DNA of 9,801 nt from Veillonella sp. (lineage in GTDB: Bacteria; Bacillota; Negativicutes; Veillonellales; Veillonellaceae). Every line of letters starts with the position of its first letter. Within the stretch, counting starts at the first letter, position 1. The stretch is taken from contig NZ_DXLG01000058.1 in NCBI RefSeq assembly GCF_019414865.1, forward strand, positions 1 to 9,801, given 5' to 3'. Position numbers and translations under genes: made by a program. A model generated the notes under the pieces. That model made no database searches. It was not told where the DNA came from and saw only the letters and a program-made list of their open reading frames with translations. Shown one piece after another: positions 1 through 7,546 of this stretch.

Positions 1-20
1 ACCCTTATAGGGTCAGAGCA

Positions 21-43
21 AACCACCCGTTCTACGGGTGGTT
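21..43 (+). terminator. Terminator hairpin of an upstream gene
   Basis: A perfect 10-bp stem (AACCACCCGT / ACGGGTGGTT) closes a 3-nt loop. The T-run after it is poor (ATGATTACTT), so it is either a weak intrinsic terminator or a 3'-end stabilising hairpin. It sits directly before the perR promoter, so it most likely ends a + strand gene lying left of the window. A short inverted repeat (ACCCT-tat-AGGGT, 1-13) precedes it. Confidence 0.6.
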
Positions 44-73
44 ATGATTACTTAATAGTTAATACTATCTATC

Positions 74-102
74 TTGATAAGTGTTGAGAATTCTGATATA
101 AT
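74..102 (+). promoter_or_regulatory. Sigma-A promoter of perR, extended -10
   Basis: TTGATA (74-79) and a perfect TATAAT (97-102) are separated by 17 bp, with the extended -10 dinucleotide TG at 94-95. A second weak -35 (TTGAGA, 84-89) lies too close to be used with this -10. Transcription would start near 108-110, giving a leader of about 75 nt before the perR start codon. Confidence 0.85.
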
Positions 103-117
103 AGATAATAATTATTT
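103..117 (+). promoter_or_regulatory. Fur/PerR-type operator (7-1-7 box)
   Basis: AGATAAT-A-ATTATTT is an imperfect 7-1-7 inverted repeat. By eye it matches the Fur 7-1-7 consensus (TGATAATNATTATCA) at 11 of 14 positions and the PerR box (TTATAATNATTATAA) at 10 of 14. It lies immediately downstream of the -10 and covers the expected start site, where a bound repressor would block initiation. The gene it controls encodes a PerR-type protein, so autoregulation is the natural reading. The region is very AT-rich, so binding is inferred. Confidence 0.6.
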
Positions 118-123
118 CTTGTG

Positions 124-143
124 AATGGCCGATAATGGTCGAT
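124..143 (+). repeat. Tandem 10-bp direct repeat in the perR leader
   Basis: AATGGCCGAT (124-133) is followed directly by AATGGTCGAT (134-143), differing at one base. It lies in the untranslated leader between the promoter/operator and the Shine-Dalgarno (GGAGAAAGG, 163-171). No function is recognised; a 10-bp period would place two identical faces on one side of the helix. Confidence 0.6.
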
Positions 144-185
144 GCCTTATAGATTTCCAAGTGGAGAAAGGTAGAGTAGAGTATT

Positions 186-605
186 ATGGATATCGCACAA
201 ATTCTGCGTAGCCAAGGGTTCAAAGTAACCCCACAACGTATTGCGATTTATGATGCCTTGCGTGGTCATCATGATCATCCAACAGCAGAAATGTTGTATC
301 ATACGTTGCGTCCTGAACATCCAAGTATGAGCTTGGCAACCGTGTACAAGACGATGGAGATTTTTGAAAAAATCGGTCTTGTAAAAATTTTAGAAGTAGG
401 TGATGAGCGCGCTCATTACGATTGGGACACACAAGCTCATTCCCATATCCGTTGCATCCGTTGCAACAAGGTAGAGGATATGATGGGCATTGATTTACAA
501 GCTATCAAAACAATTGCTGATCAAGGTAGCGAGTATCAAATCACAGGTCAACATATTACCTTTGAAGGTGTATGCCCTGAGTGTGCTAAAAAAGAAAGTC
601 ATTAA
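186..605 (+). CDS. perR: Peroxide-responsive repressor PerR (Fur family)
   Basis: This is a 139-aa metal-dependent transcriptional repressor of the Fur family. The N-terminal winged-helix DNA-binding domain spans about residues 1-75 (GFKVTPQR at 11-18, ATVYKTM recognition-helix region at 51-57). The C-terminal dimerisation domain follows. The regulatory metal ligands of Bacillus PerR (H37, D85, H91, H93, D104) all appear with a constant offset of -6: H31, D79, H85, H87 and D98. The D98 position is Glu in many Fur proteins, so Asp argues for PerR. The structural zinc site is C90-x2-C93 and C130-x2-C133. In the known family, Fe-loaded PerR is inactivated by peroxide-driven oxidation of the two histidines (here H31 and H85). 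It has its own promoter, operator and terminator, so it is probably monocistronic and autoregulated. The start has an SD at 163-171. Confidence 0.9.
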   Translation: MDIAQILRSQGFKVTPQRIAIYDALRGHHDHPTAEMLYHTLRPEHPSMSLATVYKTMEIFEKIGLVKILEVGDERAHYDWDTQAHSHIRCIRCNKVEDMMGIDLQAIKTIADQGSEYQITGQHITFEGVCPECAKKESH

Positions 606-608
606 TAC

Positions 609-649
609 ATAACCCCTGTCGCGAAGGGCTCCTTCACGGTAGGGGTTAT
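609..649 (+). terminator. perR terminator hairpin
   Basis: The outer stem ATAACCCCT (609-617) / AGGGGTTAT (641-649) is perfect. It continues through G-U pairs (618-621 with 637-640) to an inner stem GAAGG (623-627) / CCTTC (631-635) with a 3-nt loop. It begins 3 nt after the perR stop codon. The T-run downstream is short, so termination may be incomplete, but the stem is long and GC-containing. Confidence 0.8.
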
Positions 650-703
650 ATTAGTTATATATGTCTTCTATTCATTAGGCTTTTGGAATAGATGTAAGCG
701 TAA

Positions 704-762
704 TAGAATAGATATTAGAATTGAGTATTTTAGAATTTTAGAATTATATAAATATAAAGGAG
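704..762 (+). promoter_or_regulatory. AT-rich upstream region of nfo with repeated TAGAAT and weak promoter
   Basis: TAGAAT occurs four times (704, 716, 731, 739), including a perfect 8-bp tandem TTTTAGAA (728-735, 736-743). A possible promoter is TTGAGT (721-726) with TTATAT (744-749) at 17 bp spacing or TATATA (745-750) at 18 bp. It would start transcription at about 757, right at the SD AAGGAG (757-762), leaving almost no leader. TTAGAAT-T-ATATAAA (738-752) is a poor PerR-box-like match (10 of 14). None of these is convincing alone. Confidence 0.3.
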
Positions 763-766
763 TATT

Positions 767-1603
767 ATGTTTGTCATCGGCAGTCATTTATCAATTAGCA
801 AAGGTTATTTAAACATGGGGAAGGAAGCTACAAAAATTGGAGGTAATACATTCCAATACTTCACGCGCAATCCTCGTGGTGGTAGTATGCGTGCCCTCGA
901 TGTAGAGGATATGAATAGCTTGAGTGCGTATATGAAAGAACATAACTTTGGCACCTTATTAGCTCATGCACCTTACACATATAATCCATGTGCAGCAAAA
1001 GAAGATTTGCGTGCTTTTGCAAAACAAGCCATGACAGAAGACCTAGAGCGTATGGAATATTTGCCAGGCCAAATGTATAACTTTCACCCTGGTAGCCATG
1101 TAAAGCAAGGTGTAGATCAAGGCATCGAATACATCGTGGAGTGCTTGAATGAAATTTTATTCCCTGGCATGAAAACAACAGTCCTCTTAGAGGTCATGGC
1201 AGGTAAGGGTACAGAAATTGGTTCTCGATTTGAGGAAATTGCACGCATCATCGACGGTGTGAAATTAAAAGAATACATGGGCGTATGTGTTGATATATGC
1301 CATATCCACGAAGGTGGTTATGATATCGTCAATAATCTTGATGGTGTTATTGATGAGTTTGACCGTATTGTAGGCTTAGACCGTTTAAAAGCCATTCACT
1401 TGAATGACTCTAAAAATCCTATGGGCGCTCATAAAGATCGGCACGAAAAAATTGGGGAAGGTCACATCGGTATCGATGCCATCGCTCGTATTGTGACACA
1501 TCCTAAATTGACGAACTTGCCGTTCTATTTGGAAACGCCAAACGAACTCGATGGGTATGCAAAAGAAATTGCTATGTTACGCTCTATTGTAGAGAATCAA
1601 TAA
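767..1603 (+). CDS. nfo: Endonuclease IV (AP endonuclease, Nfo)
   Basis: This 278-aa enzyme of the Nfo/Apn1 family has a TIM-barrel fold and a tri-zinc centre. It cleaves 5' of abasic sites and removes 3' blocking groups in base excision repair. Family motifs appear in order: [10 protein letters not shown] (29-38), AHAPY (66-70), NFHPGS (105-110), [13 protein letters not shown] (from 140), [12 protein letters not shown] (from 175), [23 protein letters not shown] (from 210) and FYLETPN (253-259). All nine zinc ligands of the E. coli enzyme can be placed: H67, H107, E142, D176, H179, H211, D224, H226 and E256. Length is normal for the family. The start has a good SD (AAGGAG, 757-762). It follows perR and precedes sbcDC, forming a repair block. 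It acts in the cytoplasm on the chromosome. Confidence 0.95.
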   Translation: MFVIGSHLSISKGYLNMGKEATKIGGNTFQYFTRNPRGGSMRALDVEDMNSLSAYMKEHNFGTLLAHAPYTYNPCAAKEDLRAFAKQAMTEDLERMEYLPGQMYNFHPGSHVKQGVDQGIEYIVECLNEILFPGMKTTVLLEVMAGKGTEIGSRFEEIARIIDGVKLKEYMGVCVDICHIHEGGYDIVNNLDGVIDEFDRIVGLDRLKAIHLNDSKNPMGAHKDRHEKIGEGHIGIDAIARIVTHPKLTNLPFYLETPNELDGYAKEIAMLRSIVENQ

Positions 1604-1622
1604 TTAAGCTAAAACGCAGTCT

Positions 1623-1648
1623 TAGTTATATAATTATTTATATAACTA
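1623..1648 (+). other. AT-rich perfect hairpin between nfo and sbcD
   Basis: TAGTTATATA (1623-1632) and TATATAACTA (1639-1648) form a perfect 10-bp inverted repeat around a 6-nt loop. There is no T-run after it, so it is not a typical terminator. It could be a 3'-end hairpin for nfo, a protein-binding palindrome, or part of the sbcD control region. A TATAAT (1629-1634) lies inside the left arm and loop but has no matching -35. Confidence 0.5.
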
Positions 1649-1690
1649 CATTCAGATAAGGTGTAGGGAGAGCTGGAAAGGGGGGATAAA

Positions 1691-2866
1691 ATGCGTTTTT
1701 TACATACTGCTGATTGGCATTTAGGACGTATTTTTTATGGTCAGTATTTAACAGATGACCAAGCTCATGTGTTGGAGAATCAGTTCTTTTCTATTTTGAA
1801 AGATGAAAAAATCGACGGCATATTGTTAGCCGGGGACGTATTTGATAGAGCGGTACCTCCTATTGAAGCTATTGAGTTATGGGATTCCATCATTACCCGT
1901 CTCGCTATGGATTATAAGGTGCCACTCTTCGTGGTAAGCGGTAATCATGACGGCGCTGAACGCCTTGAAGTGGGCCGCTCTATGTTAAGTCAATCAGGAA
2001 TCCATATTTGGGGATCCCCTCATCATGCATTACAACCCTTTGAATTTGAAGGCTCTGATGGTAAGATCGCTATTTGCCCTATGCCCTTTAGCGAGCCTCG
2101 TCGCATTGGGGATGCATTAGGGTTAGGTTTTGCTACCCCTTCTTTGGAAACTGGTCTCAATCTACATAATTATGACCAAATGTATCAGGCTTGGAGCAAC
2201 CATTTACGTAATCAAGTGCCAAAGGGGATGCGTAGCATTGCTATTAGTCATGCCTTTGTAATGGGCGGTGATGTAGGTGGCTCTGAGCGTACCTTATCTA
2301 TCGGTGGTAGTGAACAAGTAAGTCCACAAGTCTTTAAAGACTTTCACTATACAGCCCTTGGCCATTTGCATGGGCCTCAGCGAATGGGGGCAGACTATAT
2401 TCGTTATAGCGGATCGCCTTTAAAGTATTCCTTTGATGAGCATGCGCAGAAGAAGTCTTTCACCATTATTGACATGGATGCAAAGGGAAAAGTAGATATT
2501 AGCACCATTCCTGTAGAAGCGAAGCGTGACGTAGTGATTTTAGAAGGTTATTTTGAAGATTTGCTAAATAATAAGGAATTACAGGCTAAGCATAAAGATG
2601 ATTATGTACAGGCCCGACTGCTTGATACGATGCCTATAATGGATGGGATGGCTAAGCTGCGCCAAGTGTATCATCGATGCATGACTATTGATTTAGTCGG
2701 TCGCATGGCAACTCCTATGGCAGATATGGATGAAGCTGTTTTTAAAGAGTTAAACGAGCGCGAATTATTTAATCAGTTTGCTGAAACCGTGTGGAAAGAG
2801 CCATTAACAGAGCGTGAGCAACAATACATTAACTCTGTATGGGATCGAATTCTAAAGGAGGACTAA
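1691..2866 (+). CDS. sbcD: SbcCD nuclease subunit SbcD (Mre11-type exonuclease)
   Basis: This 391-aa calcineurin-like phosphoesterase is the nuclease subunit of SbcCD, which cuts DNA hairpins and blocked double-strand ends in an ATP-dependent complex with SbcC. Mn-binding and catalytic motifs are D8-W-H10-L-G, G48-D49-V-F-D, G84-N85-H86-D87, S186-H187-A and G224-H225-L-H227. The capping domain and C-terminal region follow from about residue 265. Length is near the usual 380-410 aa. The ribosome site is an unusual G6 run (AAGGGGGG, 1678-1685) 5 nt before ATG. The stop codon directly abuts the sbcC start, so the two subunits are made in a coupled fashion. There is no strong promoter in the 87-nt gap from nfo, so read-through from nfo is plausible. 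Confidence 0.95.
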   Translation: MRFLHTADWHLGRIFYGQYLTDDQAHVLENQFFSILKDEKIDGILLAGDVFDRAVPPIEAIELWDSIITRLAMDYKVPLFVVSGNHDGAERLEVGRSMLSQSGIHIWGSPHHALQPFEFEGSDGKIAICPMPFSEPRRIGDALGLGFATPSLETGLNLHNYDQMYQAWSNHLRNQVPKGMRSIAISHAFVMGGDVGGSERTLSIGGSEQVSPQVFKDFHYTALGHLHGPQRMGADYIRYSGSPLKYSFDEHAQKKSFTIIDMDAKGKVDISTIPVEAKRDVVILEGYFEDLLNNKELQAKHKDDYVQARLLDTMPIMDGMAKLRQVYHRCMTIDLVGRMATPMADMDEAVFKELNERELFNQFAETVWKEPLTEREQQYINSVWDRILKED

Positions 2867-5800
2867 ATGAAGCCTATATCTTTAACTATAGAAGCCTTTG
2901 GTCCGTACCGCGATTCGGTTACCTTGGACTTTAATGAGCTCCAAAACCATTCCATGTTCCTCATCTCTGGTCCTACAGGGGCGGGAAAAACATCCATACT
3001 AGATGCGATGGTGTATGCCTTGTATGGTGAGCCTAGTGGAGAGGTGCGCAAAACAGATGCTATCCGTAGTGATTTTGCAGAACCTCAGCGTATGACTCGC
3101 GTAGATTTTTCCTTTGCTATCGGTGATGCTCGGTATCGTGTTGAACGATTGCCAAAACAATTGGTAGCTAAAAAACGTGGTACAGGTATGCGTGAGCAGA
3201 ATGCTAGTGCTACTGTATACGAAATGAAAGATGGGGAGTGGAAAGTTATTGCTACCTCTGCCGCTGCTATTCGTGATACGATTCAACGAATTATAGGTTT
3301 TCGTAAAGATCAATTCTTACAAGTAGTACTTTTGCCGCAAGGGGAGTTTAGAAAATTATTAGTAGCCTCCACCAGTGAACGAGAGGAGTTATTACATACA
3401 CTCTTTAGAACTGAGTTATATCGAAGATTACAGGATGCCCTAAAATCTGCTTATGATGAGGCAAAATCCGGTATTGAAGAAAATATAACAAAACAATCTG
3501 CATTACTGCAATCCATTCCGCATGATGAAGAAATCCCTGTACTAACTATTGAGCATGTACGAGAGCTTTTGAAAGATAGAGAACCTCATCGTGATACGCT
3601 TGTTGTTGAACGTAATAAAGCTGTAGATGTAGTGGATCAGTTCAATACATTGCGCAATGAGTGGGCCTTATATAATCAGGTACAACAATCTCTTATTGAG
3701 GCTACGAACAAATTAGACTTGGTAAAAGAAAGAGAAAAGGAGCGGTCTAGTTTAAATGAAAAGGTTCAGTTCCTCACCAGTTTAACACCAAACTATGAAT
3801 TATATAAACAACTTGATGATAAACAGTCGGTGTTAAAAACCTTGAAAACGGCACTTTCAGATGCAAAAAAAAGTGTAGAGGTCGCAGCTCAACATGAGTC
3901 TAAATGTACAGAGGCTTATGAAGTGTTAGCATCTCACGCTGAAACTATACAAGCTAAGAGGACTACGTTGGCGCAACTACGACAACAGTCAGAGAAATTT
4001 GATGAGTTAGCACTGCTAAATCAGGAATTGACCACATTAAAGAGCAAGTTAGAAACACAAGACCGTGAGAAAAGTGAAGCTAAGTTGCAGGCTCAGCACA
4101 AGTTAGTAGCTGATTTAGAGGCTGAGTTAGTTGAAGTGAGAAAACAGTTTCAAGTTAATAGTAAAGCGTTAGAGTCTATTCCTCACATCCAAGAGCAGTT
4201 GAGCCAGTTGCAACGATATTCTGAATTGTTAGCAGAGAAACAAAAGGCTCAAAACGATATTGATGCTAAGGAAGAGTCTTTAGCGACTCTAGATGAATCT
4301 GTAAAGAACTCAACGGTACGGCTTGAACGTTTAGAACATCTGATGGCAGAGGGACGAGCTTTTGAACTGGTTCATTTGGTAGTAGATAATGAACCGTGTC
4401 CTGTATGTGGTTCTACAGAGCATCCACAGTTAGCATCTAAGCCAGAGTTATATCCGAATAAAGAGGAAATAGAAGAGGCTCGTGCAGTGCGTGATGGAGC
4501 ATTACAGAAGCGGGCTAGCGAAATTGGTCAGAAAGAAACATTATCTGTTCGCCTACATGAGTTAGATGAGCAAGTTAAAGACCAAGTTTCTAAACTTACA
4601 TCATCTATTGCTGAGTTTTCAGAAGATGCTTTTGATTCTATTCATCAAGACTTGCTGTCCCAAATAGATCAACTCACAGTTTTGCGTAGTGACACCGAAC
4701 AGTTGAGTGAAATTATAACTAAAAATGAGCATGACTTGATTGAGGCTAAAGATACATTATCAAAATTGGAAATCGGTCATAATGAATTGCTTAATAATTT
4801 GCATGACTTAGAGGTTCAGATTAGTTCTGTACAGGCTAAGATAGATGGGTTAGCTAAGACATTGCCGACTACAGATCTTGAGGCATGGCATAAACAGATT
4901 GAATTATTAGAGACTGAAATTAAAGAATACGATGAGCAGTTGAAGGTTTGTAAATCAAGTCTAGATGCTGCTAAAGAGCAGCTCAACGCTAAACGGGGAC
5001 GTTTAGAAATCTTATTTGCACAAGTGCAGGAAGAAACAAAAAATCTTGATGGATTTTACCAAGAATATGTAAAATCATTACAATCCATTTCTGTATCTGA
5101 AGATGATTTTATAGATGCGTTGGTTGATTATAAGGCCTTAGATGCGTTTAGAACTGAGCTACATGCATTAGATGAGGCTTTTAGTACAGCTCAAGCTGTA
5201 TATGATGCGGCTTTGAAACATGCCCAGTCTGTAATAGAACCAAGTAATACGGTTTCTGACGAAGTATATGATACGGCCGTAGAGAAACGTGATAATTTAG
5301 TAGGTTCTCTTGCGGCTTGGGATAAAGAAACAAAACATATTAAAACCACATTAGCATCATTAGAAGAACTGGAAAAGGCTATGGGCGAAGCTCGTGAGGA
5401 AATCACTTTCTTAAGTCGTCTAAATGATTTGGCAAATGGCGGTGAACAAGGGTTTAAAAATGTAACCTTTGAGCGCTATGTGTTGGGGGCTATCTTAGAT
5501 GAAGTCGTATATGCAGCTAATTTACGGCTTCAAACGATGAGTCGTAATCGTTATTCCTTGGAACGTTCTGACTATACAGGTGGTGGACGAGGCAAACAAG
5601 GCCTTGATTTGGCCGTTATGGATGCTTTCACAGGTCAGTCAAGACCGGCGAACACCTTGTCTGGTGGTGAAACCTTTTTGGCATCGATGGCTCTTGCCTT
5701 AGGTCTTGCGGATGTCATTCAAAGTTATGCAGGTGGTATTCATATGGATACGATGTTCATCGACGAAGGCTTTGGTACTTTAGATCCAGATACATTAGAA

Positions 5801-5950
5801 CTTGCCATGGAAACATTGGTACAATTACAATCTTCTGGACGCCTCATCGGCATGATTTCTCATGTACCTGAATTAAAGACTCGTATACCTGCCCACTTAG
5901 AGGTCACACGCGGTGATGATGGTAGTACAGCAAAATTTGTTATTAACTAG
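2867..5950 (+). CDS. sbcC: SbcCD nuclease subunit SbcC (Rad50-type ATPase)
   Basis: This 1027-aa SMC-like ATPase partners SbcD in the cytoplasm. The N-terminal ATPase half has Walker A GPTGAGKT at 35-42 and a Q-loop region with FLQVVLLPQGEFRKLL. A long antiparallel coiled coil rich in Glu/Gln/Lys/Leu spans roughly residues 180-850. It is interrupted by the zinc hook C511-P-V-C514-G, through which two SbcC molecules join. The C-terminal half carries the ABC signature LSGGE (931-935), Walker B MFIDEGFG (963-970, catalytic E967), the D-loop GTLD (970-973) and the switch histidine H999. Everything needed for activity is present; length is close to the E. coli protein. The ATG follows the sbcD TAA with no gap and has a full SD (AAAGGAGG, 2854-2861). 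No terminator is visible after the stop. Confidence 0.96.
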   Translation: MKPISLTIEAFGPYRDSVTLDFNELQNHSMFLISGPTGAGKTSILDAMVYALYGEPSGEVRKTDAIRSDFAEPQRMTRVDFSFAIGDARYRVERLPKQLVAKKRGTGMREQNASATVYEMKDGEWKVIATSAAAIRDTIQRIIGFRKDQFLQVVLLPQGEFRKLLVASTSEREELLHTLFRTELYRRLQDALKSAYDEAKSGIEENITKQSALLQSIPHDEEIPVLTIEHVRELLKDREPHRDTLVVERNKAVDVVDQFNTLRNEWALYNQVQQSLIEATNKLDLVKEREKERSSLNEKVQFLTSLTPNYELYKQLDDKQSVLKTLKTALSDAKKSVEVAAQHESKCTEAYEVLASHAETIQAKRTTLAQLRQQSEKFDELALLNQELTTLKSKLETQDREKSEAKLQAQHKLVADLEAELVEVRKQFQVNSKALESIPHIQEQLSQLQRYSELLAEKQKAQNDIDAKEESLATLDESVKNSTVRLERLEHLMAEGRAFELVHLVVDNEPCPVCGSTEHPQLASKPELYPNKEEIEEARAVRDGALQKRASEIGQKETLSVRLHELDEQVKDQVSKLTSSIAEFSEDAFDSIHQDLLSQIDQLTVLRSDTEQLSEIITKNEHDLIEAKDTLSKLEIGHNELLNNLHDLEVQISSVQAKIDGLAKTLPTTDLEAWHKQIELLETEIKEYDEQLKVCKSSLDAAKEQLNAKRGRLEILFAQVQEETKNLDGFYQEYVKSLQSISVSEDDFIDALVDYKALDAFRTELHALDEAFSTAQAVYDAALKHAQSVIEPSNTVSDEVYDTAVEKRDNLVGSLAAWDKETKHIKTTLASLEELEKAMGEAREEITFLSRLNDLANGGEQGFKNVTFERYVLGAILDEVVYAANLRLQTMSRNRYSLERSDYTGGGRGKQGLDLAVMDAFTGQSRPANTLSGGETFLASMALALGLADVIQSYAGGIHMDTMFIDEGFGTLDPDTLELAMETLVQLQSSGRLIGMISHVPELKTRIPAHLEVTRGDDGSTAKFVIN

Positions 5951-6029
5951 CTATAGAATTGCCAAATGTGATACTATTAAAAGAGGAGAATTCCTACAAA
6001 AACATACTGGAATTAATTAAGGAGGTCCT

Positions 6030-6404
6030 ATGAAGTTTTCATTTGCTCACAATAATATAAATGTTAAGGATCTTGATAAAAGTTTAGCTTTCTATAAAGA
6101 GGCTTTATTACTTGAGGAATCTCGCCGCTTGGAAGATCCAAGTGGTGCTTTCATCCTTGTATATTTAAAAAGTCCATACACAGCGCATGAATTAGAACTT
6201 ACATGGTTGCGCGACTGGGACCGCCCTTATAATTTAGGGGACAATGAATTCCACTTGGCATTTTATGTAGATGACTATGAAGCAGCTCTTAAAAAACACA
6301 AAGAGATGGACGTTGTAGCCTACGAAAATGCTGATATGGGGATTTACTTCATTGCCGATCCAGATGGTTATTGGACAGAAATCATTCCGGCGGGTAAATA
6401 TTAA
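6030..6404 (+). CDS. Glyoxalase I (GloA)-type VOC family protein
   Basis: This 124-aa protein is a single vicinal-oxygen-chelate module pair (beta-alpha-beta-beta-beta repeats at about 5-60 and 72-121). The four metal ligands of bacterial glyoxalase I can be placed: H7, E56, H75 and E117. Conserved DLDKSLAFY (14-22) and IADPDGYWTEI (108-118) support the lactoylglutathione lyase branch, which turns the methylglyoxal-thiol hemithioacetal into an S-lactoyl thioester. The thiol cofactor in this organism is unknown, and many anaerobic Firmicutes lack glutathione, so the substrate stays open. The start has an ideal SD (AAGGAGGT, 6019-6026). The stop overlaps the tcdA start by one base (TAATG), making this the first gene of a four-gene operon. 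No clear promoter was found in the 79-nt gap after sbcC. Confidence 0.85.
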   Translation: MKFSFAHNNINVKDLDKSLAFYKEALLLEESRRLEDPSGAFILVYLKSPYTAHELELTWLRDWDRPYNLGDNEFHLAFYVDDYEAALKKHKEMDVVAYENADMGIYFIADPDGYWTEIIPAGKY

Positions 6405-7111
6405 TGGAATATATGTTAACTCGTTTAGAATGGTTAGTTGGACCAGATAAAATCCAAACCTTAAAGAATACATCTGTGGCTCTCTTTGGTGTCGGTGGTG
6501 TAGGCGGTGGAGCTCTTGAGGCTCTAGTACGTGCAGGGGTTGGGCGGATCGTTCTTATCGACGGAGACTCTATAGCACCTAGTAATTTGAACCGCCAAAT
6601 GATTACGACTCATGACACAATTGGAGAGCGTAAGGTAGAGGTAGCAAAGGCACGAGCCCTTTCTATTAATCCGGATGTAGTGATAGAAACTCATGATATT
6701 ATGTATACTGAGGAAAGTTACCCTGGATTTATTCAAAGCTTGCACGTTGATTATGTAATCGATGCCATCGATATGGTAACGGCAAAACTTAATATTATTG
6801 AGGTGTGTCAACGTGAAAGCATCCCTGTTATTTCTTGTATGGGCGGCGGCAATCGCTTTTACCCTGAAAAACTTATGATTGCTGATATCAATAAGTCTCA
6901 TACATGTCCTTTGGCGCGCGTTATGCGTCGAGAACTCAAAAAACGGGGTATTAAAAAGCAGTTAGTTTTATTTTCTACAGAAAAACCGACAAAACCACAG
7001 TTCCGCGGCGAAGCAACAAGCCCTGGTACATGTAGTTTTGTGCCACCAGTGGCAGGTTTTATATTAGCAGCACATGTGTTGCGTACAATTTTGGAGGTAC
7101 CTGAACAATGA
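6404..7111 (+). CDS. tcdA: tRNA threonylcarbamoyladenosine dehydratase TcdA
   Basis: This 235-aa E1-like (ThiF/MoeB/HesA) ATP-dependent enzyme cyclises t6A37 of tRNAs reading ANN codons to ct6A. The nucleotide-binding motif GVGGVGG is at 29-35, the acidic LIDGD at 51-55 and NLNRQ at 61-65. The family-specific part is strong: DAIDMVTAK (120-128), SCMGGGNRF (144-152), [11 protein letters not shown] (168-178) and [12 protein letters not shown] (211-222). It lacks the CxxC zinc pairs of ThiF/MoeB, as expected for TcdA. It is slightly short compared with E. coli TcdA (about 268 aa), mainly at the C-terminus. The start overlaps the glyoxalase stop by 1 nt; an in-frame ATG at 6413 is an alternative start three codons in. 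The stop overlaps the ppiB start by 4 nt (ATGA). Confidence 0.92.
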   Translation: MEYMLTRLEWLVGPDKIQTLKNTSVALFGVGGVGGGALEALVRAGVGRIVLIDGDSIAPSNLNRQMITTHDTIGERKVEVAKARALSINPDVVIETHDIMYTEESYPGFIQSLHVDYVIDAIDMVTAKLNIIEVCQRESIPVISCMGGGNRFYPEKLMIADINKSHTCPLARVMRRELKKRGIKKQLVLFSTEKPTKPQFRGEATSPGTCSFVPPVAGFILAAHVLRTILEVPEQ

Positions 7112-7542
7112 AAAAAGCAAAAATCCATATGGCTGACGGCGGCGATATCGTAATTGAATTATTTGATAAAGAAGCTCCTGGCACAGTACAAAACTTCATT
7201 GACTTGATCAACAAAGGTTTCTATAATGGCCTTCGTTTCCACCGTGTAATCCCAGGCTTCGTAGCTCAAGGCGGTTGCCCTAATGGCAATGGTACAGGTG
7301 GCCCTGGTTACACAATTAAAGATGAATTGATTGGCAACCCACATAAACATGAACGTGGTGCATTGTCTATGGCTCACCGTGGTCCTAATACTGGCGGTAG
7401 CCAATTCTTTATCGTATACGAACCACAACCTCACTTGGATGGTGTACACACTGTATTCGGTAAAGTAATCGAAGGTATGGACGTAGTTGATGGTATTCAC
7501 CAAGGTGCCATCATGGAAACTGTTGAAGTAATCGAAGGTTAA
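7108..7542 (+). CDS. ppiB: Peptidyl-prolyl cis-trans isomerase, cyclophilin type
   Basis: This 144-aa single-domain cytoplasmic cyclophilin closely resembles Bacillus PpiB in length and sequence. Active-site residues by alignment to human CypA are R46 (FHRVIPGF, 44-51), F51, Q54, F101 (GGSQFF, 96-101), L110 and H114. The CypA tryptophan that contacts cyclosporin is H109 here (HLDGVH), as in other bacterial forms. No signal peptide is present. Codon choice looks more optimised than in sbcC (many GGT/GGC, CGT, AAC, GTA), which suggests high expression. SD GGAGGT (7093-7098) lies inside the end of tcdA and the start overlaps the tcdA stop (ATGA), so translation is probably coupled. A consensus-like promoter lies inside the gene and may serve the next one. 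Confidence 0.95.
   Translation: MKKAKIHMADGGDIVIELFDKEAPGTVQNFIDLINKGFYNGLRFHRVIPGFVAQGGCPNGNGTGGPGYTIKDELIGNPHKHERGALSMAHRGPNTGGSQFFIVYEPQPHLDGVHTVFGKVIEGMDVVDGIHQGAIMETVEVIEG
7199..7227 (+). promoter_or_regulatory. Possible internal promoter inside ppiB
   Basis: TTGACT (7199-7204) and TATAAT (7222-7227) are spaced 17 bp apart, matching 11 of 12 consensus positions. It would start transcription near 7234 and deliver an mRNA for the downstream 209-aa gene. It lies in conserved coding sequence ([12 protein letters not shown]), so chance is a real alternative. Confidence 0.35.
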
Positions 7543-7546
7543 TCTC

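Noticed and set aside
1..13. Short inverted repeat ACCCT-tat-AGGGT
   Set aside because: A 5-bp stem at the window edge is too short to interpret without upstream sequence.
861..1178. 105-aa open frame on the - strand
   Set aside because: It is antisense to the catalytic region of nfo; composition is low-complexity and no family is recognised.
1629..1634. Perfect TATAAT upstream of sbcD as a promoter
   Set aside because: No TTG-type -35 exists at 16-18 bp spacing and no TGn extension; the hexamer is part of the AT-rich hairpin.
2635..2640. TATAAT inside sbcD
   Set aside because: The bases 17 bp upstream (GCCCGA) do not resemble a -35, so it is a chance hexamer.
2999..3313. 104-aa open frame on the - strand
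   Set aside because: It is antisense to the sbcC ATPase domain, whose motifs clearly define the coding frame.
6228..6233. TATAAT inside the glyoxalase gene
   Set aside because: The nearest -35-like TTGCGC gives a 15-bp spacer; not a credible promoter.
6524..6901. 125-aa open frame on the - strand
   Set aside because: It is antisense to the nucleotide-binding part of tcdA with no motif or supported start.
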